This document shows positions 51,694 through 63,574 of a stretch of 64,000 bases of DNA, piece by piece; within the stretch, counting starts at the first letter, position 1, and every line of letters begins with the position of its first letter. The position numbers and the translations under genes were made by a program. Location of the stretch: assembly GCA_017311315.1 (NCBI GenBank), contig CM029666.1, positions 34,606,749 to 34,670,748 on the forward strand, in the 5' to 3' direction. Source of the DNA: Dendrocalamus latiflorus (taxonomy: Eukaryota; Streptophyta; Magnoliopsida; Poales; Poaceae). Under the pieces are notes generated by a model. The model made no database searches and was not told the origin of the DNA. It worked only from the letters and a program-made list of their open reading frames with translations.

Positions 51694-51934
51694 CCTCGGG
51701 CACAAGGTTGCCCCGGCAGCAGCGGCTCGTCAGCGGTCACCCCATCCTCATAGCGGTTAGTGGTCGGTATCCCCCCTTTTTTGTAATTGCCCACCCGCGC
51801 AAACGGGAATTTAATAAAGTGCATCGTTCATGCAAATTCTCTCGTTTTCGTACCAAAAGCGCGCGAAGGGTTACCTTCATGTGCACTGTGGATGAGCATG
51901 AACAAAGACGCCTGAGGGGACGCCTCCGCGCGCA

Positions 51935-52790
51935 CTCTACGGAGTATAAAAAAGACGTAGCGACGAGGTTCACCTCCGCACGCAATTTCACCGCCCGCAA
52001 CGCGCGGAGGCTCGCCTCCGCACGCAGTCTACGGACTCTAAATAAGACGTGGCGTCGAGGTCCGCCTCCGCACGCACTCTACGGACTATAAATAAGACGT
52101 AGCATCGATGTCCGCCTCTGCACGCACTCTACGGAGTAGAAATAAGACGTAGCGACGAGGTTCGCCTCAGCACGCAATTTCACCGCCCGCAACGCGCGGA
52201 GGCTCGCCTCCGCGCGCAGTCTACGGACTCTAAATAAGACGTAGTGTCGAGGTCCGCCTCCGCACGCACTCTACGGAGTATAAATAAGACGTAGCGTCGA
52301 GGTCCACCTCCGCACGCACTCTACGGAGTATAAATAAGACGTAGCGTCGAGGTCCGCCTCCGCACGCACTCTCTGGAGTATAAAAAGACGCGGATGCTAT
52401 CCCTGCGCACTCTACGGAGTATAAACAAGACGCGAACCCCGCGCACGCATGGGCGTTGCCCCAGTGCGTACTCTTCGGAGTATAAATAAGACGTGGATGT
52501 CGATCCCACGCACTCTCTGGAGTATAAAAAAGACGCGGATGCTATCCCTGCGCACTCTACGGAGTATAAACAAGACGCGAACCCTGCGCACGCATGGGCG
52601 TTGCCCCAGTGCGTACTCTTCGGAGTATAAATAAGACGTGGATGTCGATCCCACGCACCCTCCAGAGCATAAAAAAGATGCGGATGCTATCCCCGCGCAC
52701 TCTACGGAGTATAAACAAGACGCGAACCCCGCGCACGCATGGGCGTTGTCCCAGGGCGTACTCTTCGGAGTATAAACAAGACGTGGATGT
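51935..52790. repeat. Tandem array of about 16 TATA-like units
   Basis: Units of roughly 45-60 bp are built on CTACGGAGTATAAATAAGACG. TATAAATAAG or TATAAA(C/A)AAG occurs near 51942, 52087, 52277, 52331, 52380, 52421, 52480, 52523, 52565, 52628, 52712 and 52771, with changed versions between. From 52360 to 52790 three different units form a higher-order repeat of about 145 bp. Confidence 0.9.
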
Positions 52791-53005
52791 TGGCCCCACG
52801 TACTTAGAGGACACAGAGCTTACCCCGGTTAATTCTACAGAGTACAAAGTGCACCACGGGGGCCCACTCCCACGCGCAGCCCGCGAAGTACCAAGGCGAC
52901 GTGTCAGAGGCTAGCTCCCGCGCGAGCGCACCCGCGAGCGAGAAACACCAGAGGCTGTTCTTGCATAATCTTGGGAAGGAGCGCTTGCGCGTCTACCTCG
53001 ACCAA

Positions 53006-53340
53006 GGCGCCAGCTCCGTTGCCACCAAGTCGAAGCATAGGGGACGAAGCACCCGCGCTCCGCTGCCACCACTTCGAAGGGTAAGGGACGGAGCGCTCGC
53101 GCGTCTACTTCGACTAGGCGCCAGCTCCGCTGCCACCACTTCGAAGGGTAGGGGACGGAGCGCTCGCACGTCTACTTCGACTAGGCGCCAGCTCCGCTGC
53201 CACCACTTGAAGGGTAGGGGACGGAGCGCTCGCGCGTCTACTTCGACTAGGCGCCAGCTCCACTACCACCACTCCGGAGGGTAGGGAACGGAGCGCTTGC
53301 GCGTCTACTTCGACCAGGCGCCAGCTCCGCTGCTGTCGCT
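53006..53340. repeat. 67-bp tandem repeat array, left
   Basis: Units start GGCGCCAGCTCCGCTGCC near 53006, 53117, 53184, 53250 and 53317. The spacing is 66-67 bp except for the first, which is interrupted. The unit contains CACTTCGAAGGGTAGGGGAC. Confidence 0.9.
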
Positions 53341-53843
53341 TCGAAGGGATATCGGACTGAGCGTGTGTGCGGTTATTGCAACTACGCGTCTACCATGATC
53401 ACCCTGCCCTCGCAAGGCGCAAATCGTCGTATACGGGCGAGCGTAGTAACCCTCCGAGTTTACCATGGGACAGCGTAGCCAGAGGGGCGGAGATGCACTT
53501 CGCAGGATCTAATCGAGACTATTCTCTGCATTCGCTAAGGACGCTTACAAAGGCGCACCAGGCCGCTACTCGGCAAGCTCATCCTTAACATGCGTCCGTG
53601 CCAAGGCTCCACTCGAAGACGCCCGACCCGCCCAGAAATCCAACGCTTCCTCGACCCTTTGCCAGCGCCGAAGACGCCGTCGGGTGGCAAGGTCGGAGAT
53701 TAGCAGCCGGCCCCAGCTGTGTAGCTGCTCGGGACAAGAGGGCAGGAATCAGAACAGCGGGGAAACAACTCTGTACTTTACCAAGAAAAAAAAGACAACC
53801 CGGGCTTCGGTTACAATGCACACCAACACGCGACAACCTCCCG

Positions 53844-56800
53844 TCACACCTGTGGGTTCGCGGTGTCCTCCGGGGCCGCAGCGCCATCCTCGTCACGCCG
53901 GGGGACCTCGTCCAGAAACCGGCCAAGGTTTCCCTCGCCGTGCAAGTAGTTCTGCAGCTCGACTATGGCTGCGGCCTCGCCGCAGTATTCCCATATCCGC
54001 TCATGGAAGAACTTCACAGCGCGGCGTACGGCGCGCACGGCGCCGAACATTACCCCGCCCCCGGCGGGCATCTCCAGTCGAGGATCGACCAGCCCCGCAA
54101 CATGTTCACAACCGCGGTGTCGCAGGAGCGCGCATGTCAGACACGATGCCACGTAGGCGCAATGATTGCCGAAGATCGTCGCGGCGCCGCATGCAACGTC
54201 GGCCGCATCTCCATTCCACCGGAGTGACCGCGACAGGTCCTCGAGCCCGAATGAGCGCGCCGGCACTTCAGCGACAAGCCCCTTAAGGGTGTCTTCCAGG
54301 GCCAGCATGGCGTCCCAGGCAGCTACCGAAGCGTCGCCCAAGGCTCGATCTCGCTCCGCGAGAGAGGCAGCAAGCCCGCTGTTTTTCCCCTCTAGAGCAG
54401 CGATTTGTTGCAGAAGGCCGTCCCGCTCTGCAGCAGCTTCTTGCCGCACCGCTTCCGCGGCCGACGCTCGCGCTGCGGCAACGAGCCCCTCGGTGCGCGT
54501 CTTCAGCTCCGCGCACTCCAACTCCAGGCGGTGTATACGAGCATCCTGGGCAGAGCGCCCTCCTGTAGCTCCTTGCAGCCTACTCCGTAGCGCTACTCCC
54601 TCGCGAACGTAAGCACCTCGTAGGGCCTGGGCCAACACGAGTGTCTGCGCAGCGCAGGAGTTAGCAAGCACTAAACGGCTGCAAGTGGTCTAAAAGACAG
54701 ACGCTTACCCTCACTCCCGACACTTCCAATGCATCTCCAAGGCGCCCTGACCCGTAGGTCTGCAACGCCTGTTGACCGATGCTGGCGGCCGCGTCCTCCG
54801 CAATCCCGCGCCATGCCCTCAGAGCATCCGACGGAGGGACGAAGTCCGCCGGGCTCAGGCGCGCAACATCTGTGTCGCCAGCACCAGGACCCCCGCGCTC
54901 AAGGAACGACTCCTCCTCTAGGATAAGTGCCGCTGCAAAGAGGAAGTACACATTTGTCACGGGGCATGCAAAAATTGTCGAAGGAGTGCCGTCATAACCT
55001 ACCTTCGGTGGCAGACGGGGGACTTCGCGGAGACATCTCCCTAGCCGCGGGCGGGACCGCTTCTACTTCGGCCCCAACGGACGCGTTGTCTCGCAAGGCC
55101 TGGGGACCTCCGAGTCGGGACCTAGCGTCAATCGATCCTGCGCCACGGTCACTGTGGCTCGAGGGGCCGGGAGGGCGCGGGGTGGAGGAACCTCGGTGCT
55201 CGAAGCGGAGTCCCACAAGCTCCCAACACCGGTAGCCACAACGAACCCTCGTGAAGTCCGCGGAAGGGGGGACTGCAGGCGTGGCCGCTTCGCTTGAGGG
55301 GAAGGTCCCACCTCGGTACCCGCTACAGAAGGAGCCCATGCGGCAACACCACTCGCCGAGGGGGTCTCCACAGCTACAACGACAGCGGTCGGGGGCTTCG
55401 CCCTCACGACCTCTGCGGGGGACACTTCAGCCTCGGCCCCCGCTATTAGCAAAGGCTACGCTCCACACACTCCCGCGGAGGGTAGCCCCGCCGCAGCCAT
55501 GGCCGGAGACGAGGACTCCGCACCGGTGCTGCCAGCCAGCACCACCACCTCGGCGACGGTCGCGGGCAGCGAGACCTCCGCGGCGCGCCCTCTGCCGTCA
55601 GCGCCTTCGCCCTCAGTACCCGCGCCCTCCAAGTCTGAGTCGGCATACCTCGCCGAATCTGACTCCGGGCTCGCCGCGCCGGCAGGAACAACGGCAACCA
55701 TCGTACAGGGCGTGGTCGCAGTGCTCCAGGTCCTCTTGCGGGATGACGCCTTCGTCTTCACGGCACCGTCATCCTCATGTTGCTGGTCCGGAGGGGTGCG
55801 ATCCAGCACAGGAAGCCCTAAGGCCTCACACACGCGATTTATCCGCCCCAATCCGGCCTTCGCAGTCGCAGGTGCGCGCTGCTCGTGCTCTCTGCCGGTG
55901 TATGGCCCGAGGAACACGCGCGACGCGCTTTGCGTCCTCAAGGCGAGTCCCTGCACCGGACAAAGCACATTTACACAATGCAATACGTACGAACGTAGAG
56001 GAAGACATGGTCGAGGCTTACGAAGACCAGTCGGCACGGGCAGCGAGCAAACGACCGGGCGAACGTTATCATTTCGATGTTCACCGGCCGTGAAGCGCCA
56101 ATCGTGGGAGAGCGGCGTCGCACCGAGCATCATGTACTCCTCGGCGAGGTCGCGCATATTGAAGCGGGCGGCGACCCCCACAAGTCTTCGCACCCTCCGC
56201 CTATCTTCCTGGTCAAGCGTTAAGCTGGGGGTGGTCTTGAATGTAATCGGCCCGCCTGCGCACTCCAGGCCGCTGCCACTCATCACACGATGGTAGAACC
56301 ACCGCCTCGCCCAGTTGGACTCCTACTTCCCTCGGGTCGAGTTCGCGGGGAAGAGCTTCCCACATGACGTCCGTAGGACGAAGTTGACGCTGCCAAACTT
56401 CGACAGTGTACCGTCCTTCCGCTCCTTCGGTTGGCACCGAGCTTCATGCAGATACGCGAACAGGGAGGCGCTGGGCCAACAAGCCTCCGAGCGCAGGGCC
56501 TAGCTGTACACAGCGAGGCGAGCCACCGCGTTCGGAATCAGTTGTGACAACTCCAACTTGAAGGTCCGCAGCACGTCCCCAACAATTACTGCGGACGGGA
56601 TGCGAAGTCCGGCTTCGAAGTAGGCAACAAAGACGATCGCCTCCGACTTCTCAGGGCGTGGCTCCGTCTCATCATCGGCGGGCAACCGCACCGCTTGGCG
56701 GTCCGATAGCCTCCCCTCTCGCAGCAGTGACCGGATCGTATCCTCCGTCACGAGCGTGCGGCCCAACTCGCCGGAGTACGGACCCTGACTCTTCTTCGCC

Positions 56801-56922
56801 ACCCACCGCTTGTCTGCCGCCGCCGGATCGCGCTCCTCCAGCGCGTATTTCACCTCGAGCGGTGAGGACCGCCTGCGGATGGCGTAGCCGCCCACCTGAG
56901 TACACTCGTCGCAAGTCGCCAT
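53844..56922 (-). pseudogene. 'Putative gypsy type transposon' protein with coiled coil, decayed
   Basis: From an ATG at 56922 (MATCDECTQVGGYAIRRRSS) the broken frames give an N-terminal region resembling the plant 'putative gypsy type transposon' family (AYFEAGLRIPSAVIVGDVLR near 56615-56560; FARRWFY-like and TFKTTPSL near 56300-56240). A Pro/Ala/Ser-rich middle follows (55800-55000). The C-terminal part (54671-53844) is Ala/Glu/Leu-rich with heptad character (ECAELKTRTEGLVAAARASA, then ERDGLLQQIAALEGKNSGLA), a likely coiled coil, and ends near 53844. Such proteins occur in non-autonomous gypsy elements; their role is unknown. A stop at about 56500 and several frame changes (near 56330, 55455, 54970 and 54665) disable it. 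Confidence 0.65.
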
Positions 56923-57734
56923 CAGCATCCACGGGGAACTCGGCGGCGAAAAGGAGCGTAGGAACAGGGCGAGCGAATGCGGGGGGCGACGTGAACAACC
57001 AGAAAGCGTAAGGAGGAGGCGCAGCGCCACCGGGGGTACTTAAAGGCCCCCCGCCTCCCACCATTGGTAAGCGCAAACGTCGAGCGACAACCGCTCACCT
57101 CCCCACGTGCAAAGCCGAAGCGTCGCGACGGTACACATAGCCGGCATGCGACCGTGGTCGTACAGAGTCCTGTCACCACACGCCGCGCCACTAGCGTCCC
57201 ACCGCGTGTCAGTCAGCGCAAGGAATGCATGCAGGTCGTGCGACCCGGCATAATCTCCGGCGCGCGTCGACGCGGCTCTTCGGACTCTAAACCGCGATAG
57301 CCCAAACGGGGTCACCGCCCCTCCCCCCGACCCTGGCCGCACCTGCCCGAAGGGACAACCGCAAATCTGCGTGACAGGGGCAACCGAAGATCGGCAAGAA
57401 GCGCAACTGCTAGCAGCCGGTGACGCGCGTTGGAAGGTGAGCAGCCAGCGTGCGGTGCGCCTACAGCGCCGCGCCACGTGCCCCGCCCCTCTGGGGAAGG
57501 GGCTTGACCGCTGACAACCCGTCGCACGCCAATCATGGCCCGCCGCGTGTGCATCTCGAATAGACAAGCGCGTACGGATGCAACAGCCCGCTCGTGCCAG
57601 CCCAGGGGTCGGCGCGATTCCCGGAGCCATTAAGGCGCACTACTGCGGGGTCGCGCTCACCCCAGGGAGTGCCTTGTTTCAAGCAGTACACCACTCGGTT
57701 ATAGCGCCCCCGCGCGCGTGGCTCCAGGGAGTAC

Positions 57735-57915
57735 ATCGCCAGCTCCGCTGCCACCACTTCGAAGGGTAGGGGACGGAGCGCTCGCGCGTCTACTTCGACT
57801 AGGCGCCAGCTCCGCTGCCACCACTTCGAAGGGTAGGGGACGGAGCGCTCGCGCGTCTACTTCGACTAGGCGCCAGCTCCGCTGCCACCACTACGAAGAA
57901 TAGGGGACGGAGCGC
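57735..57915. repeat. 67-bp tandem repeat array, right
   Basis: About 2.7 units of the same repeat, in the same orientation as the array at 53006-53340 (units near 57735, 57802 and 57869), 4.5 kb away. The identity is very high. Confidence 0.9.
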
Positions 57916-58232
57916 CCGCGCGTTTACCTCCGTTGTTCGCCATCAACGCGGCCACGGTCTTGACCTCGGCTTCAGATTTGAGGAATGGACCCGCGCGTAG
58001 GGACTCGTCCGTCAGCATTCCCCACATATCATACTGGCGGGGGCTACGTCACGACAGGTGTGTCTTGTTCTCATAAACGGGCCACCTTCAGTACACCAGC
58101 ATTCTTTCGAAAGTAATGCGGACGGGCTTGATCAGAAACCCCGACTGAAAGTAGGCCTGTCTAAGAGAACAGGGCAAACCTTGCCGTTGTATGTAGAAAC
58201 ACAGCACGAGCGCAGCAAGTACAGGCCGACCT
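57916..58232. other. Decayed sequence at the right edge of the nested cluster
   Basis: About 300 bp with short coding-like stretches on the minus strand that I cannot assign. Copia integrase sequence resumes at about 58233, so the junction is here; no target duplication matching 42397-42401 (GTAGG) was found. Confidence 0.4.
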
Positions 58233-60795
58233 TTTGACCCACTAGAGCTCTTACATGTGAATTTATTTGGGCCAACAACCTATGAGAGCATTGGGGGGTA
58301 ATAGCTATTGTTTAGTCATTGTGGATGATTACTCTAGATATACATGGGTCTTCTTCCTAAATGACAAAAGTGAAACCTCCGGGATTTTCAAAAGTTTTTC
58401 AAAAAGGCCCAAAATGAATTTGATTTTAAAATAAAGAAAATTAGGAGTGACAATGGTTCCGAGTTCAAAAATACAAAAGTTGAAGATTTTTGTGATGAAC
58501 TTGGAATAAAACATGAACTTTCCACAACCTACACTCTGGAGCAAAATGGAGTTGTAGAAAGGAAAAAATCGCACATTAATTGAAATGGCTTGGACAATGC
58601 TTGATGAATATAATACTTCCGACAAATTTTGGGCGGAAGCTATTAACACCGCTTGTCATGCCATAAATCGTATTTATTTACATCGTCTTTTGAAAAGGAC
58701 TTCCTATGAGCTTCTCATTGGAAGAAAACCGAACATTTCCTACTTTAGAGTATTTGGTTGCAAATGCTACATCTTAAGAAAGGGTGTTCGGCTCTCAAAT
58801 TTTCAAAGTCGGTGTGATGAAGGATTTTTATTAGGTTATTCTTCAAATAGTAAAGCCAATAGAGTTTATAATAAAAATTCGGGTTTAGTTGAAGAATCAT
58901 GTGATGTACAATTCGATGAAACTAATGGCTCTCAAGAAGAGCAAGAAAATTTGGATGATGTAGGTGATGAAGGCTTGCGCAAAGCTATGGAAAACATGCA
59001 AATTGGAGACATCAAGCCAAAGGAAGATCCATTATCACCAAGCTCATCAAGATAAGTGGAGCCACCCACCTCGTCTACAACAAGCAATGTTCAAATGATT
59101 GAAAACGAACAAAAGGATCAACAACAAAACAACCTCAAGATTCACAACGCAGTCGCTAAGGATCATCCAATAGATCAAATATTGGGTGACGTGAGTAAGG
59201 GTGTTCAAACTCGCTCTAGAGTAGCTTCATTTTGTGAACACTATTCCTTTGTGTCTTCTCTTGAGCCTAAGCTTGTAGATGAAGCTCTAGATGACTCGAA
59301 TTGGGTAAATGCTATGCATGAAGAGTTGAACAACTTCGACCAAAATGAAGTGTGGACCTTGGTGGAAAGACCCGAAGAACACAATGTGATTGGCACAAAG
59401 TGGGTTTTCCGGAACAAACAAAATGGAAACGGAGTTGTGGTAAGAAACAAAGCAAAGTTAGTGGCTCAAGGTTATACTCAAGTCGAAGGGTTAGATTATG
59501 ATGAAACTTTTGCACCCGTTGCTAGACTGGAGTCAATTAGAATCTTGCTTGCCTTTGCTTCTAGCTTTGATATTAAGTTATTTCAAATGGATGTTAAAAG
59601 TGCATTCCTAAATGGAACAATCTCCGAACTTGTATTTGTTGAACAACCTCCAGGGTTCGAAGATTCTAAATATCATAATCATGTTTATAAACTTTCAAAG
59701 GCGCTATATGGTTTAAAACAAGCTCCCAGGGCTTGGTATGAACGCCTTAGAAATTTTCTTATTTCAAAAGGATTTAAAATTGGTAAAGTAGATACAACGT
59801 TATTCACAAAAATTATTGGTGATGATTTCTTTGTATGCTAAATTTATGTCGATAACATTATATTTGGTTCTACTAACCAAGATTTTTGCGAAGAATTTGG
59901 TGATATGATGTCTAGGGAATTTGAGATGTCCATGATAAGTGAATTGAGCTATTTTCTTAGACTCCAAATCAAGCAACTCAAGGATGGGATTTTTATAAGC
60001 CAAACAAAGTACATTAAAGACCTCTTTAAGAAGTTTGGCATGGAAGATGCAAAACCCATCAAGACACCAATGGCAACCAACGGGCATCTAGACCTTGATG
60101 AAGGAGGTAAGTCGGTAGATTTAAAGCTTTATAGATCAATGATTGGTAGCTTGCTTTATCTTACCGCATCTAGGCCCGATATCATGTTTAGTGTATGCAT
60201 GTGTGCTCGCTTTCAAGCTTCACCAAAGGAGTGTCATTTAAAAACCGTAAAAAGAATCTTGAGATATTTGAAACACTCCCAAAATATAGGGCTTTGGTAT
60301 CCTAAAGGTGCTAAATTTGAATTAATTGGATATTCGGATTCCGATTATGCGGGTTGTAAAGTGGATAGAAAAAGCACCTCGGGGAGTTGTCAATTTTTAG
60401 GTAGATCTTTAGTGTCTTGGTCCTCAAAGAAACAAAATTCCGTGGCACTTTCAGCCGAAGTAGAATATGTTTCCGCCGGAAGTTGTTGTGCTCAATTATT
60501 GTGGATGAGGCAAACCTTGTTGGATTATGGAATTAATTTTGATAATGTGCCTCTCTTATGTGATAATGAAAGTGTCGTCAAAATATCCAATAATCCTGTC
60601 CAACACCCAAGAACCAAGCATATAGACATACGCCACCATTTCTTGAGGGACCATGTTAGCAAGGGAGATATTTGTATTAGTCATATCCGAACCGAAGACC
60701 AACTAGCGGACATTTTCACCAAACCCTTAGATGAAAGTCGCTTTTGCAAACTAAGGAGTGAATTAAATGTCTTAGATTACTCAAATGTTGCATAA
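58233..60795 (+). pseudogene. Copia integrase - reverse transcriptase - RNase H remnant
   Basis: Second half of the SIRE-like pol. The integrase core starts abruptly with PLELLHVNLFGP and has IVDDYSRYTWVFF (near 58315) and IRSDNGSEFKN (near 58440). RT follows with WVFRNKQNGNGVVVRNKAKL (near 59400), YDETFAPVARLES, FQMDVKSAFLNG (near 59580) and YGLKQAPRAW. RNase H has DSDYAGCKVDRKSTSG (near 60340) and ends with TKPLDESRF. These enzymes would integrate and copy the element. Breaks: frameshifts near 58385 and 58565, stop TAG at 59053, stop TAA near 59838, and the RT catalytic motif reads YVDN instead of YVDD (near 59850). Protease and the N-terminal zinc-binding part of integrase are missing. The 59905-60795 section is open. 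Confidence 0.9.
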
Positions 60796-61741
60796 ATTTT
60801 ATGGCTAATTGAAATGTATGCTCAATTGAAGATGATTGCAAAAATCTTTATGCTAAAAGGTTGATTTTAATAGGAAAGGCAAAAACTATTTAAAGATAAT
60901 ATTTTGACATATTTAATGCAAAATGATCCTTAAAGATTTTAGTTGAGTGCAAAAACTAGGGATCATTTGCATCTGTTCCTTTAAATTTCAATCCTGTCAA
61001 GTTCCAGAAAAATCGGAACTACCGTTGTCTTCTACGGTACTTCCGGAAAACGGTACTTCCGGCTAAGGAAGCGGTACTACCGCTAAGCGGTAATACCGGC
61101 CGTGACAGCGGAACTACCGGAGCAGCATTTAAGAAGGGTAACCGCCCACGCATGATGGTTTTCCCTGTGCGGCCCTCCTCTTTTTTCCTCTCTCTCCGGA
61201 CCTTCCGCCCCTCACTTCCGCCCGTGCCCGTACTCTCTTCCCTCTCTCTCTCCCCCTCTCTAAAAACCACCAAAACCGCACCCTAGATTCTTGGATCTAG
61301 CGGTGATTTCTTCGTTTCTTCAAGTCAAATTAACTCCCAAGGGTTCCCCTCCCCCGATCCTCAAGGTATCTCGGATCAAAATCCTTCTTTTCAATCTTTA
61401 TTTGAACCCTAGGTCATGTTTTAGTTTGAATTGAAATGTAGATGTTTTTGCAAATTGATTCTAGGACAAATGAATAGATTTGGTGTTTAAGGGTATTTAT
61501 ACACCCATTTCATGGATTCAATCCAAGAAAACACCAAATATCCATGCACTTTGTTAAAACCCTAGATTCTGCCAGGATCGGAACTACCGCCCGACTGATG
61601 CGGTACTACCGCTAAGTGGTACTACCGGCCCAGAACGGCGGTACAACCGATGTTCCTGATATTGCAGCAAATTCACTCCATTCTTCTTCAAACTAACTTG
61701 GTCTATTCTCCATTGATCCTCATTTTTTATCTTTCTTGTCT
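60796..61741 (+). other. Spacer between pol and the extra ORF, with LTR-type palindromes
   Basis: No coding content. It contains two clusters of the CGGAACTACCG / CGGTACTACCG motif family (61013-61120 and 61577-61650), the same family as in the LTR array at 39285-39925. A pyrimidine-rich tract (61180-61265) precedes the ORF. Confidence 0.75.
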
Positions 61742-61745
61742 CTAG

Positions 61746-63035
61746 ATGCCTAGAACACGAGCAGCTGGCAGGAAGGCATACTCCTCCATTTCTGGGGATT
61801 CCTCAGGCGTCCCTTCTCTTCCATCCCCTAAGGCAGCTCAAAAGGCAGCTCAAGATAAAGGGAAAGCCCCGGCACCTGAGCCTGAGTCTGACTCAGGATC
61901 TGAGACAGAATCTGAGTGTCGTGAGAGTTCTCCCATGGAGGCATCCGAGGAGGACTTAGCTGACCGGGAGGATCTTGAGATTGATCTCAAGAAGATTACC
62001 GCTAACGAGTATGCCAGACTCCGTCACAGGAATCGGTATGAGCTCCCCTCCAACTCCATTAATCCAAAGTTTCACACCAAGTTTTAGGAGAAGATTTTTA
62101 ATTAGATGTATGGGCCAGATCGTCAGTTTGCAGATCATAAGTATATTGACTGAGATCACATTGACACCATTGAGAAGTATGATGGGACATACAGGCTCTT
62201 CCAGAGGGCCGGTATTCATCAGCTTGTGGCTCTGCCATGTAGTTACAATGAAGAAATGATTCGTCAGTTTTATGCTACCGTGCACATCACACCAGATTTC
62301 CAGCACATGATATGGATGACTGTATGCACAAGATTGGAGGCCACAAAGCATGATTTTGAGTTGGCATTAAGGGCGGAGCTCAGTGCTTATGAAAAGGTTT
62401 ATGACAAGCCAACTCTTGATATTCATGCCATGTACATCTACTACAACACTGCTGAAAAATACATTCTTGGCAAGAATATTGGATTGCTACCCATCCCCAG
62501 CTTGGTCAACCGCATAATTAACCACACCATATTCCCCAAGAGCGGTAATTATGATGCCATTCGAGGTCATGCTTGGAACCTCATAGATTACATCATGAAG
62601 GGGGAGAAGTTTGATGTAGTTGACGTTATCATTCGAGAGATAGCATCTTCCAAGAATGATCGCAACAAGCGCATTAACTATGCACCCTACATTATGGCAT
62701 TGATTGATACCAAGTTTCACTTTCGCGGAGGACGTGGTGGAGTGCACAAGCCATACAAGCCCAGACCTGAGCCTCCTATCCCCACGGGTGTTAGAGCTCG
62801 ACAGGCGGATACAAGAGCAGGATCATCCTCAGTAGCAGCAGCCTCAGCAGGAGCAACAGGTGCAGGAGCAGCCGCACCACAGGAGCCCGGCCAGCCCTCT
62901 CTCTCCCAGATTTACTCATCCATGCTCGAGGGGTTCTCCACCCTCAACTCTAGGATGGACACGATGGATGGGAGACTGGATTCTATCGACAGCCGGCTGA
63001 GCTCACTAGATGACCGTGTAGCCGTTTTGGAGTAG
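61746..63035 (+). pseudogene. Extra ORF downstream of pol (plant transposon protein type), interrupted
   Basis: Starts MPRTRAAGRKAYSSISGDSS, with an acidic Ser/Glu-rich N-terminus. A stop follows KFHTKF at 62085, with further stops near 62103 and 62149. The frame is open again from about 62150 to 63035 and carries FYATVHITPDFQHMIWMT, LPIPSLVNRIINHTIFPKSG and an extended conserved helical region. This is the layout of the 'putative plant transposon protein' seen after pol in grass SIRE/Maximus-type elements. The C-terminus (FSTLNSRMDTMDGRLDSIDS...) is a short heptad coiled coil. No catalytic motif and no clear signal peptide or membrane segment is seen. Role unknown; an envelope-like function has been proposed for ORFs at this position in the lineage, but nothing here shows it. 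Confidence 0.7.
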
Positions 63036-63560
63036 TCCCAGACTTGGCCTCCGTTGCCTCCTCGCTATACTCGACGTCGTCTTCGTCGTGATCCTCCTTC
63101 TCCTTCTCAGGAGTGATCTCTTTTTGGTACTTGATGCCAAGGGGGAGAAGTTAGTCAGTGTTGGGCAGTTGGGAGTTGGGCTTATATCATATTACTTTTG
63201 GATGGATGTAATGAACTCGTTTTATCTTTTGAACTTGTGGATGTAATGCACCTTTATGGTTATGGATGCTTATGTCATTATCTTTTGCTTAAATGTCAAT
63301 TTACTCTCATATTATGACATCTCTTTGTCTCATGCATATTGTGTAAAATGTTACATTTCTTATCCACGCACATGTGTAGGGGGAGTTATCTCCCCTCTTG
63401 AACTTTAAAATGGAAATAGTTCTTCTTATGCCAATACAAATCTTATTGCAAAGAACTACTCTCATTTAAAAGTAAACATAGAACATACAACTTGTTGCCA
63501 AACAAATTGGTATATTCAAAACTTTTATCACACATAAAATTTGGGTTGTCATCAATTACC
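63036..63560 (+). other. Non-coding stretch before the 3' LTR
   Basis: About 500 bp with no gene. It contains several GGGGGAG purine runs (near 63138 and 63378) before the polypurine tract. Confidence 0.6.
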
Positions 63561-63573
63561 AAAAAGGGGGAGA
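63561..63573 (+). other. Polypurine tract
   Basis: AAAAAGGGGGAGA immediately upstream of the 3' LTR start TTGAAAGC. It is the plus-strand primer site of the SIRE-like element. Confidence 0.88.
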
Positions 63574-63574
63574 T

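Larger units (their letters stand above)
51694..58232 (-). mobile_element. GC-rich gypsy-type element with tandem arrays at both ends
   Basis: The core (56922-53844) encodes, on the minus strand, a decayed protein of the 'putative gypsy type transposon' kind. A 67-bp repeat occurs on both sides (53006-53340 and 57735-57915), and a TATA-like array lies at 51935-52790. These outer blocks are probably LTR remnants, but no TG...CA edges, PBS or target duplication could be fixed. Reverse transcriptase is absent. Confidence 0.6.

Noticed and set aside
51935..53340. Regularly spaced repeats that look CRISPR-like
   Set aside because: Whole units, including the 'spacers', are repeated, in a plant transposon and without cas genes; ordinary tandem repeats.
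53598..56296. Long plus-strand open frames
   Set aside because: Shadows of the GC-rich minus-strand transposon protein; the minus-strand frames show family similarity and heptads.
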